This document shows positions 55,076-64,000 of a stretch of 64,000 nucleotides of DNA, in pieces. Position 1 is the stretch's first letter; each line of letters starts with the position of its first letter. The translations under genes were made by a program, and so were the position numbers. This stretch comes from Thermohalobaculum sp965247385 (GTDB lineage: Bacteria > Pseudomonadota > Alphaproteobacteria > Rhodobacterales > Rhodobacteraceae). The stretch lies in assembly GCA_965247385.1 (NCBI GenBank), contig CBDFHG010000002.1, positions 1,426,001-1,490,000 on the forward strand, written 5' to 3'. The notes under the pieces were generated by a model. The model was not told where the DNA came from and searched no databases. It saw nothing but the letters and a program-made list of their open reading frames with translations.

Positions 55076-56558
55076 GGCGTATCACTCCTTCTCAAGGTGT
55101 TTGGCGGCATCAGAAGCCGCCATTATACACCACCTCAAAATCCCGCCGTCACCCACTTTCGGCCATAGCTCATTGGACATCCATGAACAGTCAAGAAGCC
55201 CTGAAATTTGTCGAAGCTATGGCTGCAGAAGGCAGGGTCCGGCGCATCAGCTCAGAGGGGCGCGAAACCAAAGCCATTATTTTCCAGACGCTGTCCGGGC
55301 GGAACTTTTCTGTCGAAATGAATGATGTGAAATCGAGAGGCTATGCAACGCAAACGAAAATTGTTTGCGAACGCGCTCCGAAAGAGGCCGAACTTCCATG
55401 GGATGAAGTTGCCAGCCGAATGCCGATCAAACTTACGGAACGCCAGTTTGCAAGTTCCGCTTACAAACTAAAAGGTGCCAGGCTTGAACCTGGACGTCAG
55501 ATGTCCGTCTACGTTGAAGATGTTGCATCACTCGAGAAATTCCTTGAATGGTTTGATGGTGCCGGTTTGCCACATCAAACGGAAGGCAACTTCAGCCGGA
55601 TAGCTATTGAAGCCGCAATGGATGCTTTTGATAGATATCGGAAGAGGGGCGAAAACGAGGACATCTTCGGACACTTTGGCGACCCGCTTGACTACTGGGT
55701 TCGGTCGACGCGCGCGCGTGATAATCGCGTGTACCCCACAAAACCGCTTGTGGGGTTCATTCTGAAAAAGACTGAACTGAACGGTGGCTGGGGCCAGAAA
55801 GCCGATGCGGCTGCTAGGCTGCACAATGTGGGATTTATCATCGTGGATCAGGATGACAAACCTGTGCCACCGCTAGAACACTACGATCACCTTACGCGAG
55901 ACGCTGACCGCATACGCTTATGTGCATTGAATTACTTCATCGAACCCGCGCGGGAAAAAGATGCGTTTGATGTTTCCATACGCGCCGGCGATCTTGCTGC
56001 TGCCATGGGGTTAAAGGATGCCTTTCCAAATATCTGTCAGGCGCTGAATGGCGAGAAATTCCAGAATTTGGCACGCGTGCCAACCCCGAAGCACACTGAG
56101 CCGATCCCAAGTAGTTCAACCATCTTCACTTACCAGCTCGGAGCGCAATCGAAGGCGAACACCATGACAGAGAACTTGATCCTCTATGGCCCGCCTGGGA
56201 CCGGCAAGACGTACACCACAGCCCGGGAGGCGGTGCGGCTTTGTCTGGGGGGGGAGGCCGCCGCCGCGCTTGAAGACGACCGAGACGCGCTTGTGGCCGC
56301 GTATCGACGTCTCGTAAGTGAAGGCCGGATCGAGTTCCTGACCTTCCACCAATCCTTGTCATACGAGGAATTCGTCGAAGGTTTGCGGCCGAGTACGGGC
56401 GCAGATGACATTGAAGGGCCTGACGAGACGGATGGCGGCACCGGCTTCCGCCTGAAATGCCATGAAGGAATTTTCAAGCGGATCAGCGAGCGTGCGAGGC
56501 TGGATCAGGGCGATAGCGGTGGATCGCAGCGCCTGGACCGTTCTGCTCGTGTCTTTAA

Positions 56559-58049
56559 CAGCCCGTTGAAAAAGTCGCCATTTACCGGGCTTCACCCCAC
56601 TTGACCGGGTTTCACCCCACGACGAAACATAACGCGGCGTCGGCGGTTTCGCCATCCTCCGAGACGATGAGGACGATCTGAGCGACCAGAACGGCTCCAG
56701 AGGGCGCAACAAGCACGAAAACACCGCCATATCCGCCCGCCACAGCCTGGCGCGGGGTGCCGGCACCGATGAGTTGGCGCATCAGCAACGAGAGGTTGTG
56801 GCCGGCGACGTGAAGCAGGTATCGCTTGTGCACGTTCTCGCGCCCGCGCAGCCAGGTTCGGCGCATGCCGCCGCGATCGAGGGTGTGGGCAAAGGAGCGC
56901 TCGACGATCTCGGCGCGCAGCTTGAAGGCATCGCGGGCGACCCCGGACTTGAGCCGCACGCGGTTGTTGGTGACCGCCCGGCGCGCCGCCTGGTCATCGC
57001 GCCAGCGCGAAAAGCCCTTCTGCCTGGGCTCGGCGATCCGGGTCTTCCAGGGACTGTCGTCCAGGGCCTTCAAGACCGCCCGTGAGAAATAGCCCTTGTC
57101 GGTGACGCATTCGGCCGGGCTCTCTGGCGTCGGTGCCGCAGCCACCGCCTCGAGGTTTGCCTCGGCCGCCGCCAGGGTCTTGAAAAGCGTCGTGGTGTCG
57201 CCCTCATCGGCTGGGTGCAACTCGGCCGCCACCACCGCCCCGGTGTCCAGATCCACCGCGTGCTCGGGCTTGTAGGCCAGATGGGTCGTGCCGTCCTTCA
57301 TCCTGGCGACCCTGGCCTCGGGGTCGCTCCTGGAAACCCAATCCTGGTTCGAGAGCTTCTTGCCCTTGCGCTTGCGGTCCAGACGCGCCAGGTCCTCGGC
57401 CGTGGGCGTCTCGATGCCGCTCTCCCGGGCCAGATGCTCCAGCATCTCCCGGTAGCCCTCACCCGTGTCGCGCCGCACGATGTTGCGCAGCGCCGCGTTG
57501 GCCTCCATGGTCGAGGCATCCACCCCGATGCGGTCGCCCTTCACCAAACCCGCCTCGGCGATCAGCGCCAGAACCCAATCGAAGACCACCGCGTGCACCT
57601 CGTGGGGCAGACGCGTGCGGGTCTTCGACAGCCAGGAATGGTCCGGCACACGATCCCGGCTCTCCAGCCGCAGAAACTCCCGCAGCGACAGCGAATCCGA
57701 GCAGCGCCATTCCAGCCCGCGCTCAGAGTCGATGCCCTCGAAGTAGCCCACCAGATGCATGCGGAAATAGCGCCCCGGCGGCACCGAAGGCGCTCCCGTC
57801 CTGGCCGCGTAATAGCACCGGCAGGTCGCCTCGACGAAGTCGTCGAAGCCGCCCTCAATCAGGACCGACTGAAGACGGTCGTAAAACACATGACCCGGCG
57901 AGCGCGGCATCTCCGCCCAGCCCACCATCAAATCACCCTGACGATCCTTCTGCAGTCCCATCGACATCGGCGAACCTCCCGGTCAAATCAGAATATCATA
58001 GAATCAGACCAGGCCGCTCGTGTCCAGGGCCGACTTCGTCAACGGGCTG
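56559..58049 (-). mobile_element. IS5/IS1182-like element, copy C (1491 bp)
   Basis: Same terminal repeats as copies A and B (CAGCCCGTTGAAAAAGTC at the left, CAGCCCGTTGACGAAGTC complemented at the right). Perfect 4-bp duplications TTAA (56555-56558, 58050-58053). Same length as copy B and the same tandem 19-20-bp segment near the transposase 3' end. Confidence 0.95.
56612..57967 (-). CDS. IS5/IS1182-like transposase, copy C (intact)
   Basis: 451 aa, nearly identical to copy B (for example VKGDRIGV against VKGERIGV, KKLSNQ against TKLSNQ, GVARDAFKL against ALAREAFKL). All three catalytic motifs are present (GVDASTMEAN, VTDKGYFSRA, IVERSFAHTLDRGG). A likely active copy. Confidence 0.9.
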   Translation of the reverse strand: MSMGLQKDRQGDLMVGWAEMPRSPGHVFYDRLQSVLIEGGFDDFVEATCRCYYAARTGAPSVPPGRYFRMHLVGYFEGIDSERGLEWRCSDSLSLREFLRLESRDRVPDHSWLSKTRTRLPHEVHAVVFDWVLALIAEAGLVKGDRIGVDASTMEANAALRNIVRRDTGEGYREMLEHLARESGIETPTAEDLARLDRKRKGKKLSNQDWVSRSDPEARVARMKDGTTHLAYKPEHAVDLDTGAVVAAELHPADEGDTTTLFKTLAAAEANLEAVAAAPTPESPAECVTDKGYFSRAVLKALDDSPWKTRIAEPRQKGFSRWRDDQAARRAVTNNRVRLKSGVARDAFKLRAEIVERSFAHTLDRGGMRRTWLRGRENVHKRYLLHVAGHNLSLLMRQLIGAGTPRQAVAGGYGGVFVLVAPSGAVLVAQIVLIVSEDGETADAALCFVVG

Positions 58050-59184
58050 TTAAGGTAGCGCTCGGCAAAAGACACGTCCAAGACGACAGGATCCGCTTTG
58101 GCCTCGACAACGATTTGATCCACCTTGGGTGGGGCAAAGATATTGATTGGTCCGATGATCGGTTTGATGAATCCAACGAGATTTTATCCGAATGGCGGTC
58201 GAAGAAGAGCCCAGACGCCAGCGGCCACGACGGAAACATCGTGTGCACCTTCTCGTTTCGGGCTGATATGCAAGTAGGCGACTATGTCGTCGTTTCTGAT
58301 GGTCGTGACCGGATCCAGGCATTGGGCAAGGTTGCCGGTGAGTATTACTTCGATCCAGACGCCACTTATCATCCCCATCGGCGCGAGATGGAGTGGCTCT
58401 GGCGTGACAATGCAGGAACGGACCGCAGTCGATTTTACCCAAAGGGGTTCAGACGCCATTCAGTTTACAAGCTGAACCAGTCGTTTATCGACTGGGACGC
58501 GCTTGAAGAGATTGCGTTCGGCGAAGGCACATCTTTCCGCAGTGAAGATGGCCGGGACTATGTTCTGATCATCGACGAGATCAACCGCGCGAACATTTCC
58601 AAGGTCTTCGGTGAACTCATCACCCTGCTTGAACAGGACAAGCGGTTGGGCGCACAGAACGAAGTTCGTGTTCAGTTGCCGTATTCCAAGAAGCGTTTTG
58701 GGGTGCCGCCCAACCTGCACATCGTGGGCACGATGAACACGGCGGATCGCTCGATCGCACTGCTTGACACCGCGTTGCGCCGCCGCTTCACGTTTCGGGA
58801 GTTGATGCCCGACCCCACAGTGCTGTCAGAGTACGTCGGGGGCATCAAGCTTCGCACCCTTCTGTCCACGATCAACGAGCGCATCGAGTATCTGTTCGAC
58901 CGCGAACATCAGATCGGCCATGCCTATTTCACCGGCTGCCGCAGTCGGGCGGACGTAGAAGACGTGATGCGCCACAAGGTGATCCCGCTGTTGGCTGAGT
59001 ACTTCTACGAGGACTGGGCCAAGGTCGCCGCTGTGCTGGGCGACGGACCAGGAATAGCCAAAAAACACTTCCTTGAATCCGTCAGCCTTTCGCCTCCAAA
59101 AGAAATGCCCGAGGATGATACGAACGGTGACAAGCTGCGTTGGAGCGTGAAGGCAGACTTTGACTTTTCGGAGTTTGATGGCTG

Positions 59185-60498
59185 ATGCAATCCTATACCG
59201 TTCGTGAATGGGACAAACTCGCCTATGGCGACGATGACGGGCAGATCCCAGCACATTTCGCGGACCAGCTTGCGGCTTTGGCTAGGCGCTCTCCCTTCGC
59301 TGGAAGGGGCGGCAGCGGGGTGCTCGAGCACGGTAGGCATGCACTCCGCGCACGGGGTGTCGTCGGTATCCTCGCCGCAGGAAACTGTAGTCTTGAGATC
59401 CTTCCAAAGATCGATGTTGCTGCGGAAGAAAATGTCGAACAGCAGAATGCGACTATCAGGAAACGGCTGATCCATATGCTGGCCGTCGCTCTGAATCTGA
59501 AACTCGATCTCGGGTCGATAACAGAATTAGCGTGGCAGCGAGAAACGTTGCTTGAAATTCTGATCCGGATCTTCTGCGACAAACTTACCGAGGCAGTCCG
59601 GAAAGGAATGCCGCGCCGCTATGTCGAGCAAGAGGACGATCTTTCCGCCTTGCGCGGCAGGCTGGACGTAGCACGCCAGTTCACCCGACACGCCGTCAAT
59701 CCTTCCCGTCTCGCATGCCGTTTTGACGTCTTGTCGGAGGACACGTCGTTGAACCGGATCATGAAGGCCGCCGTGCGGCACCTCTCTCGGATGTCTCGGA
59801 GTTCGGGAAATCAACAGCGGCTGCGGGAACTGGCATTCGTATACGCGGACATTGCCGATATTTCACCCTCGGCGTTGCGATGGGATGACGTGGTGATCGA
59901 CCGCACCAATCGCCGGTGGCGGGAGCTTCTGAGCATGGCCCGACTTTTTCTAGAGGGCCGATATCAGACGACAACTGGCGGCGCGGGGCAGGGAACCGCG
60001 CTGCTTTTTGAGATGAACACACTGTTCGAGGAATATGTCGGGCGTCTGATTTCTCGGGCACTGGCTGGGACGGACTTGAGCGTTTCCCTACAGGGTGGGC
60101 ACCTTTTCTGTCTGTCCGCTGAAACGACAGAGCGAGGGCTTTTTCAGACAAAGCCAGACATCCTGATCCGTCGCGCTGGCACCGTAACTCATGTGATTGA
60201 CACGAAATGGAAGAGAATTTCCTCCCGGATCGACGATCCGAAACAGGGCGTCTCACAAGGCGATGTGTACCAAATGATGGCCTACGCACAGCTTTACCGC
60301 GCGCCTCGTCTTACGCTTCTTTACCCACATCATCCGGGACTGGGTTGCACAGATATTGTTCACGCTCGACACCGAATAACAGGTCACGAAACCATCCTTG
60401 AGACCGCAAGCATCGATGTGGCAAATGGTGAAAACATTCTTGATCGACTGCGAAATCTGCTTCTCGTCGACGAGTCTGTGGTCGACCTCGCGATGTAA
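59185..60498 (+). CDS. mcrC: McrC nuclease subunit
   Basis: 437 aa, full length. N-terminal MQSYTVREWDKLAYGDDDGQ and GVVGILAAGNCSLEILPKID are the McrC N-terminal fold; the PD-(D/E)XK nuclease is FQTKPDILIRRAGTVTHVID then TKWKRI (Asp ... Asp-Thr-Lys), with MMAYAQLY helix. The ATG overlaps the mcrB stop (TGATG). Intact, but useless for cleavage without McrB. Confidence 0.93.
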   Translation: MQSYTVREWDKLAYGDDDGQIPAHFADQLAALARRSPFAGRGGSGVLEHGRHALRARGVVGILAAGNCSLEILPKIDVAAEENVEQQNATIRKRLIHMLAVALNLKLDLGSITELAWQRETLLEILIRIFCDKLTEAVRKGMPRRYVEQEDDLSALRGRLDVARQFTRHAVNPSRLACRFDVLSEDTSLNRIMKAAVRHLSRMSRSSGNQQRLRELAFVYADIADISPSALRWDDVVIDRTNRRWRELLSMARLFLEGRYQTTTGGAGQGTALLFEMNTLFEEYVGRLISRALAGTDLSVSLQGGHLFCLSAETTERGLFQTKPDILIRRAGTVTHVIDTKWKRISSRIDDPKQGVSQGDVYQMMAYAQLYRAPRLTLLYPHHPGLGCTDIVHARHRITGHETILETASIDVANGENILDRLRNLLLVDESVVDLAM

Positions 60499-60580
60499 CG
60501 GACCGGCAAGCATTTTCAATGCCTTACAGGGTAGAGAAGGTTCGACGGGGGTCCCGTTCCCTCCGCCACTTGCTCTTGCG

Positions 60581-61063
60581 CCGGAACATAATCGCGCCGT
60601 CGGCGGCGCGGCGCGATCCGAGCACATGGATGGCGCGGCCTTCGACATCGCTATGTCGAACCATAACCCGGTCGCGTTCGAGGCAGCAGCACGCGCAGGC
60701 GGTTTCATCGGGTTCGGTTCTTACCCGCGCTCAGGCTTCATCCATGTCGATCTCGGGCCGGCGCGGCAGTCGGGCGAACGCTTCCCTGTCCGGGCGACCG
60801 CCTTCGCCGAGGACACGCCGCCCGCACGCGAAGTGCTGGCCCAGAGCCGAACCATGAAGGGTGGCGGGGCAGCCGGAGTGGCGACACTGGGCGCGGCGGG
60901 GGTTGAGGTCGCGCAAAGCGTGCTTGCCGAGACCTAGTCTGCCGTCCTACCACTGGTGCCATACCTCGATACGCTGCGCTGGGTCTTCATCGCCGTTGCG
61001 CTCGTGGGCATTGCGGTCACGATCTATGCACGCCTTGATGACTGGCGCAGGGCGCAGCGATGA
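60581..61063 (+). pseudogene. Phage M15-type endolysin, 5'-truncated, with amber stop
   Basis: PEHNRAVGGAARSEHMDGAA then FDIAMSNHNPVAF is the zinc/active-site core of peptidase_M15_3 (His/Asp ligands), and SGFIHVDLGPARQ the last His. The first part of the enzyme, with the upstream substrate-binding region, is missing. A TAG at 60935-60937 (likely from CAG) interrupts the frame before a C-terminal membrane helix LRWVFIAVALVGIAVTIYAR. The TGA overlaps the i-spanin start. Prophage lysis remnant. Confidence 0.75.
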
Positions 61064-61317
61064 TCGCCACCTTGCTGCGCGGGATCGCTGCCAGTTCCCA
61101 GGCGCGGGCCGCCGTACGCCACGGGGCTGCCGCGCTCGCCATCGTCCTGTTTCTGCTGTCGATCCGCCGCTCCGGCGAGCGCGTCGGGCGGATCGCTGAA
61201 CGTCTCGAAATCACGGAGAAGACCAATGCAATCCAACGCCGGATGCTGGATGCGGCGGCTCGCCGTCCTCGCAATCGCAACGAGTTGGTTGAGCGGCTGC
61301 GCCACGGTGGGTTTTGA
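61060..61317 (+). CDS. Probable i-spanin (Rz-like)
   Basis: 85 aa: N-terminal transmembrane segment HGAAALAIVLFLLSIRRSGE and a charged periplasmic coiled region RVGRIAERLEITEKTNAIQR. It sits after the endolysin with an ATGA overlap and has the lipoprotein gene nested in its 3' end in another frame, the classic Rz/Rz1 layout. i-spanins pair with o-spanins to fuse the inner and outer membranes in lysis. Confidence 0.7.
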   Translation: MIATLLRGIAASSQARAAVRHGAAALAIVLFLLSIRRSGERVGRIAERLEITEKTNAIQRRMLDAAARRPRNRNELVERLRHGGF

Positions 61318-61483
61318 TGCCGGCGGAGTGGCTGCATGCCCGCCGGTCGGGGAACACAGCAGGGAGTTTCAGGCGCAGGCGGCCGAGGAATCGGCGCTGC
61401 TGCCTGATGGATCTGCGGTTGTTGAGATGTTGGGCGATTACGATGTCATGCGGGATCAGGCCCGCGCGTGCATGTCCATTTGA
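61226..61483 (+). CDS. Probable o-spanin (Rz1-like lipoprotein), overlapping the i-spanin
   Basis: 85 aa with signal MRRLAVLAIATSWLSGCATV: the lipobox LSGC predicts an outer-membrane lipoprotein with mature Cys. It starts inside the i-spanin gene (91-bp overlap, other frame), behind GGAGAA. The mature part is short and ends RACMSI. The overlap geometry supports the spanin assignment more than the residue similarity does. Confidence 0.68.
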   Translation: MQSNAGCWMRRLAVLAIATSWLSGCATVGFDAGGVAACPPVGEHSREFQAQAAEESALLPDGSAVVEMLGDYDVMRDQARACMSI

Positions 61484-61512
61484 AACGTTAAGAGAGTGGT
61501 CGGACCCCACAC

Positions 61513-62178
61513 CTATTCGACAACGGGATAGAACGGCTTGCCCCAGTTTTCATTGGGGTTTTCCATCATGATGTCGATGAACACAGGCATAAGAAACCCA
61601 AGGATCTCGGCGCCATCCTGAACCTGCGCCCGGTTCACGCCGCTGTTCCAGGTCGATCCGCCGTGAACAAGCTGATTGCGCAGAACATAGAGCCGGTCGA
61701 AGACAAAGCTCAGGACGCGTGCGCTGTCGCCTGCCTGGAAGGACCGCGCGAAGGATCGGGCCGAGGCCTTGAAGCGATCCTCCCAATCCTCGAACCCGTC
61801 TATCCCATTGTGAAACTGCCAGAAGGGATTGAAGACATAGCGGTTTTCCATCAGCATTCGCACCGGGCCGGAAAACCGCTGCCAGAACTCATCGTAAATA
61901 CGCTGGTCTTCATCAAGAGCGACCAGCCGGCGGAAGTAATCGACGAAGGTCGCGCGTTCGCCCGGCGCCACCGCCTGAAACTCCTGCTCGTCTGCATAGG
62001 CTGCGTTGAAGGCAATCCAGAGGAAGATGAAGCGCGCATCATTGTCCTCACCACAGGCCTCGGCGCGACCGACCCAGCTGATCGCGCGATGGGCGCGGAG
62101 TCCTATGGTTTTGGGGAAGCCTGCACGAATGGCGCGTTGTTTTGTTTTCAGGGCCGCGTGATCGAGACTGTTCTTCAT
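61513..62178 (-). CDS. HEPN-like (RxxxxH) predicted RNase, ApeA-type
   Basis: 221 aa, helical. The C-terminal half has the HEPN signature FDRLYVLRNQLVHGGSTWNS (R-x4-H), and the N-terminal half has ARFIFLWIAFNAAYADEQEF, as in HEPN proteins of the Apea/RiboL-PSP type. Such proteins cleave RNA in anti-phage abortive systems. It lies 22 bp after the WYL regulator gene in the same direction, in a region full of restriction genes. A role in defence is inferred. Confidence 0.7.
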   Translation of the reverse strand: MKNSLDHAALKTKQRAIRAGFPKTIGLRAHRAISWVGRAEACGEDNDARFIFLWIAFNAAYADEQEFQAVAPGERATFVDYFRRLVALDEDQRIYDEFWQRFSGPVRMLMENRYVFNPFWQFHNGIDGFEDWEDRFKASARSFARSFQAGDSARVLSFVFDRLYVLRNQLVHGGSTWNSGVNRAQVQDGAEILGFLMPVFIDIMMENPNENWGKPFYPVVE

Positions 62179-62200
62179 AATTGCTTCCTATTCAAAATGT

Positions 62201-63184
62201 TCATGGCAGTGCCTCGAAATCCGACCTCTGGTGACCCACAACCAATTCGCGCAAGCCTGCGGGCGCCAAGACTTCCACCTTGTCGCCCCATTGATAAAGG
62301 TGCCATGCCATTTCCAGCCAGCCCGCAGCTTGGAACTTGACGATCAGGCTGCCGTCATCCTGTGGCTCGACTACTTGGGTTGGGTGAAAGCGGAATTCGG
62401 CGGCGCGCGCTGCGGCCTGAGGGGCGAAGCGCCACACGACATCGCCGTATTGCTCGGGGTCCTGATAGACGCCGAAGGCCTTCGCGGCGTAGTCCTCGAG
62501 GGAGAAATCCGGGGCGAGCGGGAAACTTTCGTCCAGAACCTCGGCTTCGTGAATGCGATCCATGCGGAAATTCAGGACGGTTTCTCCGCGCGTAGGTTGC
62601 CGCGCCACGAGATAGCTACGATGGCCCAGCAAGAGGCCATGTGGCTCGATCATACGCGGCTCAGCATCCTCCGTTCCGTAGCAGACTCGTAAACGGAACG
62701 GTCCGCGCAGCGCCTCAATGACCGCATCTGTCACCGCAGGCTTCAGTGCAACGGTGGGGCCTGGTCTTGTGACCTGACCCAGACCAGCCAAAACCGCCTC
62801 TGCATCTGCTTCCGACCGACGAGCATCGCGTGGGGTCAGGCGCGCGCGAAGTCCGTCGCGAAGATCCTCCAGTGCGCGCGAATGCCGTATCCGCCCCTCA
62901 TCGCGAGCGGTACGTGCCGCGATTTCAAGAGCTTCGAAAGTAGTTTCTTGGCGAGGCTGAAGTCGTTCGGGCAATGGCGTTTCCAGTCGCCAATAACGCC
63001 GCCGCTCGGCGTCGTCCATCGTAATTACATTTGCAAAGGTGGCATCCAGTGCCTCGGTCATCCGCTGCACGGTGCGATGCAATACGCCGAACTCGGCGCA
63101 AATGCCCTCAAGGCTTACACCCGCACGCCGGGAGGCCGCCATCTGGGCGAGGCGAAGCAGATCCTGCGCTTTGGCGAAAGACAT
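62201..63184 (-). CDS. WYL-domain transcriptional regulator
   Basis: 327 aa. N-terminal winged HTH (AQMAASRRAGVSLEGICAEF then GVLHRTVQRMTEALDATF), middle WYL domain with GHRSYLVARQPTRGETVLNF in place of a strict W-Y-L, and a C-terminal WCX-type module ending GWLEMAWHLYQWGDKVEVLA. Similar proteins (BrxR/CapW) repress phage-defence operons and sense a ligand. It is transcribed away from the RecB/Cas4-like gene, 100 bp apart, and towards the HEPN gene, so it could control both. Confidence 0.85.
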   Translation of the reverse strand: MSFAKAQDLLRLAQMAASRRAGVSLEGICAEFGVLHRTVQRMTEALDATFANVITMDDAERRRYWRLETPLPERLQPRQETTFEALEIAARTARDEGRIRHSRALEDLRDGLRARLTPRDARRSEADAEAVLAGLGQVTRPGPTVALKPAVTDAVIEALRGPFRLRVCYGTEDAEPRMIEPHGLLLGHRSYLVARQPTRGETVLNFRMDRIHEAEVLDESFPLAPDFSLEDYAAKAFGVYQDPEQYGDVVWRFAPQAAARAAEFRFHPTQVVEPQDDGSLIVKFQAAGWLEMAWHLYQWGDKVEVLAPAGLRELVVGHQRSDFEALP

Positions 63185-63284
63185 TTGCCCTCCATGTCAG
63201 AAATTGACACCATCATAAGTTATTCAAGACCTTGCGATCTGTCGAGGCGATTCCCTCGGAGAGCCACGTAACGCAAGCTTTGGA

Positions 63285-64000
63285 ATGATTGTGAGGGATC
63301 TCGACGGTCGCATATTTCTTTCCGCCTCGGACCTCATGCGTTTCATGGGGTGCCCGCACGCAACCATCCTTGATCTGGTATATATGCGCGGCACGGGTCC
63401 GAAACCGGGGGAAGACACCGAAGACGCAGCGCTGTTGCAAAAACAGGGCGGTGCCCACGAAGCGGCGCATCTGGCCCGCCTCAAGGAGGCCGGGCGCACC
63501 GTCATGGAAATCGAGCGTGGCAAACTTGGCGAAAACGCCGAGGCCACGCGCGCGGCGCTTGCCGCTGGCCCGGATGTGGTGTTTCATGGCGCGTTTTTGT
63601 CGGGTAACTGGGGCGGCTGGTCAGACTTCCTTGAGCGTGTCGAGACACCCTCCGCGCTCGGGCCGTTCAGCTACGAGGTGGCCGACACCAAGCTGAAACG
63701 TCGCCCCCATCCCAAACATGTGCTGCAGCTGGTTCTATACTCTGATCTGCTGACAGAAATTCAGGAGGTGGTCCCCGAGTTCGCCCATGTCGAACTGGGG
63801 GACGGCACCCGCGCGACGCTACGCCTGGCCGATTATTCCGCATACGCACGCATGGCGCGGCAACGGCTGGAAGCCTTCGTCGCTGATCCGCAGCCGACCC
63901 GTCCGATGCCTTGTGCCGATTGCGGTCTCTGCAGTTGGGCCGATCATTGCAAAAGCGTGTGGCAGACCGAAGACAGTTTGTTCAACGTTGCCAATATCAG
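63285..64000 (+). CDS. TM0106-family RecB/Cas4-like nuclease, N-terminal part (runs off window end)
   Basis: MIVRDLDGRIFLSASDLMRF then MGCPHATILDLVYM opens a TM0106-type domain, with GAFLSGNWGGWSDFLERVET, then YEVADTKLKRRPHPKHVLQL (PD-(D/E)XK Asp-x-Lys with helix Q) and the iron-sulfur-type cluster CADCGLCSWADHC (with an earlier Cys). In complete proteins this is usually followed by superfamily 1 helicase domains; here the window ends at about residue 239. Related to Cas4/AddB-type nucleases. Divergent from the WYL regulator. Confidence 0.8.
   Translation, partial: MIVRDLDGRIFLSASDLMRFMGCPHATILDLVYMRGTGPKPGEDTEDAALLQKQGGAHEAAHLARLKEAGRTVMEIERGKLGENAEATRAALAAGPDVVFHGAFLSGNWGGWSDFLERVETPSALGPFSYEVADTKLKRRPHPKHVLQLVLYSDLLTEIQEVVPEFAHVELGDGTRATLRLADYSAYARMARQRLEAFVADPQPTRPMPCADCGLCSWADHCKSVWQTEDSLFNVANI

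Larger units (their letters stand above)
55183..59185 (+). pseudogene. mcrB: McrB-like restriction GTPase split by IS5-like copy C
   Basis: Type IV restriction motor that loads McrC onto modified DNA. The 5' part has a DNA-recognition region (DYWVRSTRARDNRVYPTKPL then VGFILKKTELNGGWGQ) and Walker A LYGPPGTGKTYTTAREAVRL. The 3' part has FGLDNDLIHLGWGKDIDWSD and GDYVVVSDGRDRIQALGKVA (EVE/PUA-like insert), Walker B YVLIIDEINRANISKVFGEL and the McrB sensor VGTMNTADRSIALLDTALRR. Removing 56559-58049 and one TTAA copy rejoins RVFKVALGKRHV to 835 aa; no other lesion found. Confidence 0.92.

Overview
The window looks like a chromosome segment of a high-GC alphaproteobacterium, probably Rhodobacterales (Roseobacter/Paracoccus-like). 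The pointers are the aroK-aroB / small membrane protein / xerD / CNNM-CBS neighbourhood, a betC-betI-choXWV choline cluster, a form II CO-dehydrogenase-type coxGSLM cluster, a creatinase, and no tRNA or rRNA that I could see. This placement comes from gene content only; no search was run.

Layout. 1-9.6 kb: choline-O-sulfate and choline uptake (betC partial, betI, choXWV), then coxG-coxS-coxL-coxM, a broken PaaI-type thioesterase and a GNAT gene. 9.6-13.7 kb: a small restriction island holding a DUF262/DUF1524 (GmrSD-like) gene split by a one-gene IS66-type element, cut off on both edges. 13.7-27.7 kb: housekeeping genes (marR, folD, queF, creatinase, purD, xseA, DUF1330, quinone reductase, CNNM/CBS protein, metallophosphoesterase, xerD, aroK, aroB). 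27.7-51 kb: a large defence and mobile-element island. It holds a gene/PIN/small gene/DNA-methylase cassette, a 6.9 kb composite IS1595-type transposon, an IS66, a type I restriction-modification operon (hsdM-hsdS-AlbA_2-small ORF-hsdR), a RelBE-type toxin-antitoxin pair and an IS256 scar. 51-54.6 kb: ordinary metabolic genes, one of them decayed. 54.6-64 kb: a second defence segment with IS256 debris, mcrB (split by an IS), mcrC, a phage endolysin/spanin lysis remnant, an RxxxxH HEPN-like gene, a WYL regulator and the start of a RecB/Cas4-like nuclease.

The main result is how regularly defence genes have been hit by insertion sequences. The DUF262 gene, the PIN gene, the orphan methylase, hsdS and mcrB are each split by a different insertion. 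In every case I could find inverted repeats and a target duplication (8 bp for the IS66 and IS1595 types, 4 bp for the IS5/IS1182-like type). Deleting the element plus one target copy rejoins the frame exactly for DUF262 (699 aa), hsdS (441 aa) and mcrB (835 aa), and also for one IS1595 transposase (315 aa) that was itself hit by the IS5-like element. The methylase and the PIN gene carry extra frameshifts. The IS5-like element occurs three times (A broken, B and C intact and nearly identical), so it is probably the recently active element.

The most likely undescribed systems are (i) the 28.7-39.8 kb cassette of unknown protein, PIN protein, 56-aa protein and DPPF methylase, once the transposons are removed, and (ii) the HEPN / WYL / RecB-Cas4-like group at 61.5-64 kb, which continues beyond the window. 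A 50-aa ORF with a strong ribosome-binding site sits inside both IS1595 copies, and a 32-aa ORF is translationally coupled to hsdR; both are small genes that routine annotation would miss.
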